From Gnetum montanum (Eukaryota > Streptophyta > Gnetopsida > Gnetales > Gnetaceae): DNA of 64,000 nt. This document shows positions 58,541 to 64,000 of this stretch, one piece after another. A program made the translations under genes and the position numbers. The DNA is taken from positions 206,554-270,553 of the forward strand of contig MNCI01006819.1 of NCBI GenBank assembly GCA_015680685.1. Direction: 5' to 3'. Position 1 is the first letter of the stretch; each line of letters opens with the position of its first letter. The notes beneath the pieces were generated by a model. The model had not been told where the DNA came from. It worked only from the letters and a program-made list of their open reading frames with translations, and did no database searches.

Positions 58541-59398
58541 TCATCCTTGCAACTGCTTTCTAACCCATCGTGGGCTTGGCGACGCGTAAGGCCAAGAAGC
58601 TTTGTTGCGGTATTCTTCTACGTCGTCGTCTACCACTTGGAAAGGTAATTCAGCCCACGTAGTTTCATTTTCTAAGCTGGTGTTTTGTGCTGGCTCTTTT
58701 GTCAAGCAATTGGCTTCACTGGAGATAGGTGCTTCATTCTCAGAGGTTATGACCTCTAAACCTTGCTCCATATCGATGTTGTTTATTGCCTGGTTTGCTA
58801 TTTCATCATCTTGGATCACCACCTCCCTGCCCGCATAAGGTAGATGGATTTCCTGTTGTATGGGTGAAAAGATAGCCTTGAGTTGGGCTAACCATGACCT
58901 CCCCAAGATTAGGTTAAGCCTAGGCATTTCTTCCACCACGATGAATGTTGCATTTGTGGGGAACTGATCCCCTGCCACAAAGTTAATGTGGATAGTGCCT
59001 TTCACCACTACCTGTGCTCCGTTGAATGACTTTAGACATGACGTTGTCATGGGTTTCATTTGGTACACCAAACCCAGTTTTTCCACTATGGGGAATAGGA
59101 TGACATTTGTAGCAACCCCTTCATCAACGTGTACTCTTTGGATCTTGTGTTGACTAACCCGAATTGTGATGAATAGGGGTGCTATCATCACCTAACCCTT
59201 TTCATGGTCATAATTAATGGACTCATCATGGAATGTCAACTGAGATGGTGATGGTTCTTCAGACATAGCAGGGAGCATAATCACATAGATTGCTTTCTCC
59301 TCTACTAGCATGTTTTCGTCAACTAGTATGGATGCTAGCATGTGAACCAAAGCCTCGCAGTGTGCGATAGAGGTCATTACCAGATCGTATAGGCTCAA
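58541..59398 (-). pseudogene. pol: D protease
   Basis: The preceding block SLYDLVMTSIAHCEAL (59392-59330) matches C. After a stop pair near 59192, 59191-58541 is open for 216 codons: IQRVHVDEGVATNVILF (D-E-G in place of D-D-G), CLKSFNGAQVVVKGT, LNLILGRSWLAQL, EIHLPYAGREVVI, and an acidic tail (AWAELPFQV). It aligns with C at nearly every position. The altered active site (second Asp to Glu) may still have been tolerated. Confidence 0.75.
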
Positions 59399-59499
59399 GG
59401 TTATGTTCTTCTATTTCAAAGCCTATTTGACCTGAGTAAGGTCATCTAGGTCCCGTCCACTTTCTGGTTGCTTACCACCCTTCTCCTCCTTCATTCGTC

Positions 59500-60060
59500 C
59501 TAGGAAACGAATTTCTTGAGGAGGAGTGATTTTAGATTTGGAGCTAGACCTTTTCTAGCAGGGTGGTGATGATCACACGTGCATAGTGGTGTTAACTTTG
59601 GTAATGAGGTGGGCGTAGATGCAAAGGATGAAGGGGTAGGCTTGGAAGGAACTAGAGTAGTACATTCGTTGGCTGTTTCATCTGTCGAGCACTCTTCCTG
59701 TTTTCTTGAACAGGAAGGTTGTGATGTTGTTTTGTGTTGGCTTTGTGGGACAGGGACGGTTGAGTGTTTTGGCCCCCTAATGACGAATGGTGTTTGCGGT
59801 GTTAGTGTGGGCGGTGGTGCATTTTTGAGTACGAATGATGCAGGGGTAGATGTCTGAGGAGGAACCTTGAGGACAAATGGTTGTTGCGGTTTCTTTTCTT
59901 CCGTTTGCATTGCTACACTACGTTGAGGTACACAAACTAAAAATGGCTACTGTGGTGGTTCTAGATTACTGTCTATGCCAATCATGTTGATAACATACCC
60001 CACATCATTAGCATTGAGGGGGTCTTTGTAAACATGCATGGATCAATCATTAGCATTGAG
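59500..60060 (-). pseudogene. gag: D gag-protease spacer with PFV-motifs
   Basis: The minus-strand frame at 59910-59500 has QQPFVLKVPPQ, SFVLKN and TPFVIRGP, then a Ser/Thr/Pro-rich tail with CTCDHHHPARK. Upstream, YVINMIGIDS and PLNANDV match C (27940-28010). It corresponds to the repeated motif region of B. Confidence 0.65.
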
Positions 60061-60099
60061 GGGATCATTAGCGGACATGGTTGCTTTCGTCCAGCACCA

Positions 60100-62250
60100 A
60101 CTTCCCTTGATTGATCATCCATTGAATGTCATCTTTTAAGGCTAAACACAGTAATCTGTATCGTGACCACAGAGTTGGTGGTAGTCACAAAACCATTCCA
60201 ACCTAAAGTTCTTAGGAACTTGTGACTCATTGGGCATAGCCAAAGAGGGGTTCCTAAGGAACTCATAATACCACTGATGTTGTTTGGTTGCCTCCTCTAA
60301 CATCTACTTATGTTGGATGTACCCAACCCCTAGTAATTGCTTCAAAATTTCTAAAGGCTTGACAGGTAGAGGGGTGTACTTGGAGCGATATTTATGCTCA
60401 AAGTTAGGTTTAGTAGGGGTGGGTACCTCTAGTGCCGACGTGGAAGGTTGGGCAGTGTTACTTGGGCTAGGTGCAGGGTTAGTTTCCATTGTAGCTACTT
60501 TCTTGTTATTGTTACTATTGTTGGGCTTGGCCTCGTTGGCCACGATGGCCACCATGGCTGTTGCAGATTTGCCCTTTTCTTTGTCCTTTTTGTTGTATGT
60601 GTTTTTGTATGCAACATAGGTTAGGTCTTTACAGTCCTCGGCCACATCTTAGATGCTCTTTGTCTGGGCAAAAGCTTAAGTAAGAGAGCATGAAGCCAAA
60701 TAATACAGCTTGGATTTGATGAAATCATTTACTTCCCCCTTGAAGATGGCTAGCAAATTGGCCTCCATGATAGGCTCATAGATGTCATTCAAGGTTGCAC
60801 TCCAGTGTTGTATAAATTTTTGTACTGACTCTAGTGGGTCTTGCTTAACACCCATCAGCTGATCCATCATGACTTTGGGCTTCAAGTTATACTTGAAGAA
60901 GCTCACAAACTAGGTCAGAAGCTCTTCCAGTGTTAAGATGGAGGCACGTGAGAGTGCACGGTACCAGTTTAAAGCTTTGCCCATCAGAGACATGACAAAG
61001 ACGTGAATAATGGTATTCAGCCACTGTTGCAGCAAAAAAGACTTTAATCTAAATGTGACCAGATGCCCATTCGGGTTACCCTCCCCATTGTATTTTGTGA
61101 AGTGGGGAAGGGGCATCCCAGGGGGTAATGCAAGCATGGGAATAGCCAAGCTAATGGGATCGTCATGGTAGAAATCCATGACTTGCATTGTGTCAGAACT
61201 GGTGGCTTTGAGGTGTTTAACCTCTTCAATAAGGATTTGAATAAGTTGAAACGCTTGATACAGACTCGGAGATGATGCAAACAGTTGTGGGGTTGCAGGG
61301 GCAACCATTATTGGTGGCATAGTAGGGGCAGTAGCTTGGCTCATAGGAGGTGCCATTGAGGCTACCCTTGAAAAGGGTGTCATTTTTGAGGTCCACCACC
61401 TAGTGGATGGTGCTGTTGGAGCAGTGACCACTAGTGGTGTTGTAGGATTAATCATTTGCAGGACTAATGGAATGGGCCACAGTCTCACACTTGGTTGTGA
61501 TACCTGTGGGGCATGGTATGCTTGGGGATAAGGGTAAGATGACATCTAGTGGGCTATGAAGTAGCGAGTGAATAGGTTGTGGTCCACCACGTGGTTGGGG
61601 CTAGACCTACCGTTGATGGTGGAATAGGTGTAGAAGATGGAATGGAAGTGAAAGCTCCATGCAGCTGTGAGGCAAACATGGTGTGTACGCAGGGTAGCAT
61701 AGCCGTAACTAGTGCTTGATATGAGGATGGGAAATAATGATGAGGGAGAGTGCCTGGGTATGAAACTGAGGGAGGTGCATGCTGATACATTGAGGGTGCA
61801 AGATGTCTGCCCATGGCTGATGAAAACATGGGTTGGGCAAGATTCGTGGCTATCACAAAGGGAGCCATTGCAAAAAGTGAGTTTAACTTGAAGGCCACAA
61901 TGGAAGGGATGGTTGCAGGATAAGTCTGGCCACCCCCCTTGGATTGGGATTCCAAGTCTTCCTACCCATCCTAAAATGCTTCATTATAATGGGATGCCAT
62001 GTCCAGCTCCCTAGGCTTATTGACCCATAGCAGCTAATCAAAGATCCACTAATATGTCTCCGTCAAGGGGATGGAAACATTGAGGTTAAGGACAAACTCC
62101 TTCCCATTCCGATAAAGGAACTTGAAACTCTGTTTGTGCTTGAGTTCTTGGCAGTCCAGGGGTAGATCTACTTGGATCTTGGCATAGATAAAATTGTAAT
62201 GCTTTGCATCTTATGCCAAGATCTTGGGTGAAAAATGTTGAATCCTAAGG
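60100..62250 (-). pseudogene. gag: D gag
   Basis: Reading from 62250: SLRIQ, KHYNFIYAKIQVDLPLD, GKEFV, then a Ser/Pro/Met-rich region open at 61955-61554 with TWWTT. A frameshift joins 61545-60910 (TRWWTS; LPPGMPLPHFTKYNGEGNPN; MSLMGKALNWY). The capsid-end block is 60906-60676 (SVQKFIQHWSATLND; FIKSKLYYLA). The basic Lys/Asn/Thr stretch is 60645-60304, and the finger near 60200-60150 reads FCDYHQLCGHDTDYC (complete C-H-C type). It has the same order as C and B. Fewer stops than in C. Confidence 0.75.
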
Positions 62251-62252
62251 GA

Positions 62253-62363
62253 CTAGCGTGGTACCATCACTGAGCTAGGTGGCTGCTTAGAACCCATGGT
62301 ACTTTGGACCGAAAAAGGAGCCTTAAGGCTCGAGGTGGAAATGACGGTCGTTGTTAGAATCAT
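62253..62363 (-). CDS. D 36-codon opening frame ending at a conserved stop before gag
   Basis: ATG at 62363 (MILTTTVISTS) runs to CGC-TAG at 62255-62253. The codons after the stop, SLRIQ, continue into gag in frame. The codon count and stop place agree with B and C although the stop is TAG here and TGA there. The frame is also open further upstream to 62549, but homology to C begins at this ATG. Confidence 0.45.
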   Translation of the reverse strand: MILTTTVISTSSLKAPFSVQSTMGSKQPPSSVMVPR

Positions 62364-62583
62364 TTTGTGTGGTAAAAGGGGAGATTGCAAACTAGATATA
62401 GGGAAATCAATGGGAAATGGGAGGATTTTTGTCCTGCCAGGTTCCAAAGGAACTGTTGTTGCAACCAATTTGCACCACATGATGCATAAACAACCACAAA
62501 ATGGTGTCACGTTTATGCTAGTGCGTGATAGGGTACAGGGAGCATGCAAGACTACCCGTAAGACGCAGAAAAGGCACCAAAAG

Positions 62584-62600
62584 CCCTCTTTCTATTGCCA
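62584..62600 (-). other. Primer binding site of D
   Basis: Minus-strand TGGCAATAGAAAGAGGG lies five bases after the 5' LTR end, the counterpart of 24810-24826 in C. Confidence 0.65.
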
Positions 62601-62605
62601 AAAAT

Positions 62606-64000
62606 TGTAGTGATCAAAAATGTCAATGGCTGGAACACCGAGAGGTTGCCAGGTGAATAGTTTAACCCCAGATACGTGCGAGGGCCATGTTGGAGAAAAC
62701 AGAAGCAGGGCACCCTGAACGGTCTGGTCGATCAGATAGGGACTTAGTCGATGTATCTTAACCTTATGTAAATGTTTGTTTTAGAAGTAAGATACGCGAG
62801 GTAGATCAATGATCAATGAATGCGAGATAGCGAGAATAGTGCAAAACAATGATCATAGTAAGGATATAATAGAACAAACTTGGGTGAGAAAATGCACTAC
62901 CCCAAGGTCATGGATTTGATTTCTTTGCCTTTTTTGAAAGGTGCACAACAGGTTATGCAACACCGGAGAGACACTTCTTACACCGAACTGTATAGTCACA
63001 GTTCCTCTATTTACTAATCTATTTGCTAAGATGTCAGAATGCTTGACTCACAAAGGGATGTTTGGAGCCAACCAAAGAACTCAAAGATAACTAGAATGCT
63101 CACTAAAATGCCAACTATGCCTTCTGAAAGCCAACTGCAACAAAAGCCAACCAAATTTTCTGCTAACAACCCAAATGTTTTTCCAACCTTTCAAATTTTT
63201 TTGCCAACCCCCTAAGCATTATTTGCTAGGGTATTTATAGGGCTAAGAGTAGGAGAGAGATGTGGTTTGGCTGCCACATGTCCTAGACCCCACAAGATGT
63301 TGTTATGTCTGTACTGTGCGGGTGTGCAATGCGAGATGTGAACTTTGCTATGTTGTGACTATACTGTCGGATTTGCATATGCCGAGATCCATTATGCTAA
63401 TCATGTAAGCAGAAAATGGAGTATATGCCCTAGGACCACATCTTCCCTACTTTTACGAGTAGGGTGAAGCATAGGAACAATGTTTTGGGGGCTAACTAGG
63501 GGTTGTGCAAGATGGAGTAAGATTGCTAACTTGGCCGAGAAGGTGCCAAAGTGAGGAAGATTGCTGTCAACAAGTCCTCAAGTGACTCAAAGACATCTTG
63601 ATGCTTCTGTACTAGTGTTGTGCTACTCACTCTATTGAACACATTGATGTAGTGTAAGTAGTTGGTTTCTACACTATGCTATGCTACATAGCGTAGCATA
63701 GCGTAGCCACTAGCCTTGACTGAAATTTGTGTTGGAGTTGAAAAGCATTTGTCTGAGGCTTAGTCATGCTAGTAATTGCAACTTTTTTCCTTCATGCAAG
63801 AGAGCTTTTGAACCTATTGAAACCATGTTTGGAATGCTTTTCCTACTTTTTCATCATTACTACGCTATGTAGCGTAGCACAACATAGCGGCTAGTGTATC
63901 ATGCATCCTTGTTTAATTTGTCAATTTCTAGTAAGAGAATTTGCTCAAGGTCTAAGTACTAAGTGGGATAGGGAGTTTTGGAGGTTGAAGTATGGCTGAG
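62606..64000 (-). repeat. D right LTR (5' LTR), cut by the window end
   Basis: It begins TGTAGTGATC and aligns with 45347-46745. Minus-strand TATAAATA is at 63232-63239. Inverted GCTATGCTACATAGCGTAGC words are at 63670-63710 and 63855-63890. About 500 bases of the LTR lie outside the window. Confidence 0.9.

Larger units (their letters stand above)
45347..64000 (-). mobile_element. Element D: Ogre/Tat-like retrotransposon with an antisense gene (>18.6 kb, right end outside)
   Basis: The 3' LTR is at 45347-47254, the 5' LTR at 62606 onward. The internal minus-strand order is PBS, 36-codon frame, gag, spacer, protease, array, antisense gene, array, RT, two RNase H, integrase, array, PPT. It is the best-preserved copy of the clade here. 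CTACA precedes its left edge; the duplicate would lie beyond 64000. LTRs differ at about 15 % over some 245 bases by eye. Confidence 0.9.

Overview
The window reads as intergenic DNA from a large plant genome. I found no host gene, rRNA or tRNA. It is filled by old LTR retrotransposons of the Ty3/gypsy superfamily nested inside one another. Every retroelement frame carries stops and frameshifts. LTR pairs differ by about 12-16 % in the stretches I counted by eye, mostly C/T and G/A transitions, as expected of methylated repeats. The giant elements, old insertions and lack of genes would suit a gymnosperm or another large-genome plant, but the species cannot be named from this sequence.

The host layer is family A, on the + strand, about 1-45346. 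It has Athila-like features: a PBS-like TTGGCACC site, an Athila-like protease with P-x-G-V-V-E-D spacing, and RT ending in a GH-x-GYY block. It is a tandem: gag end (1-1234), LTR A1 (1235-5779), gag-only internal region (5780-19341, interrupted), LTR A2 (19342-40684, interrupted), then gag-protease-RT (40685-45346, cut off). The LTRs are about 4-4.5 kb. Each contains a decayed long reading frame lying between two TATA boxes, both preceded by GATATCGC-like words.

Three elements of a second clade (B, C, D) sit inside A. They share a PPT (CAAAGAGGRGCYAR), LTR starts (TGAAACA), gag, and a spacer-protease layout; C and D also have RT, two RNase H domains and integrase. This fits the Tat/Ogre lineage. 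B (8026-18594, minus, TSD TAGTG) sits in A gag and lacks RT and integrase. C (23165-40549, plus, TSD ATAAC) sits in LTR A2. D (45347 to beyond 64000, minus) sits in A pol.

The most striking content is a second gene in C and D, lying between protease and RT on the strand opposite gag-pol. It has its own TATA box, at least five intron borders at matching places in the two copies, a shared first-intron phase, and a conserved protein: basic N-terminus, central domain, acidic linker, coiled-coil-like KWVQR segment and C-terminal block. It resembles, more distantly, the reading frame inside the A LTRs. Degenerate arrays of TTAAACTAGCA-type units flank it and recur after integrase. In B, C and D gag begins with a 36-38 codon frame that ends at a stop in the same place.
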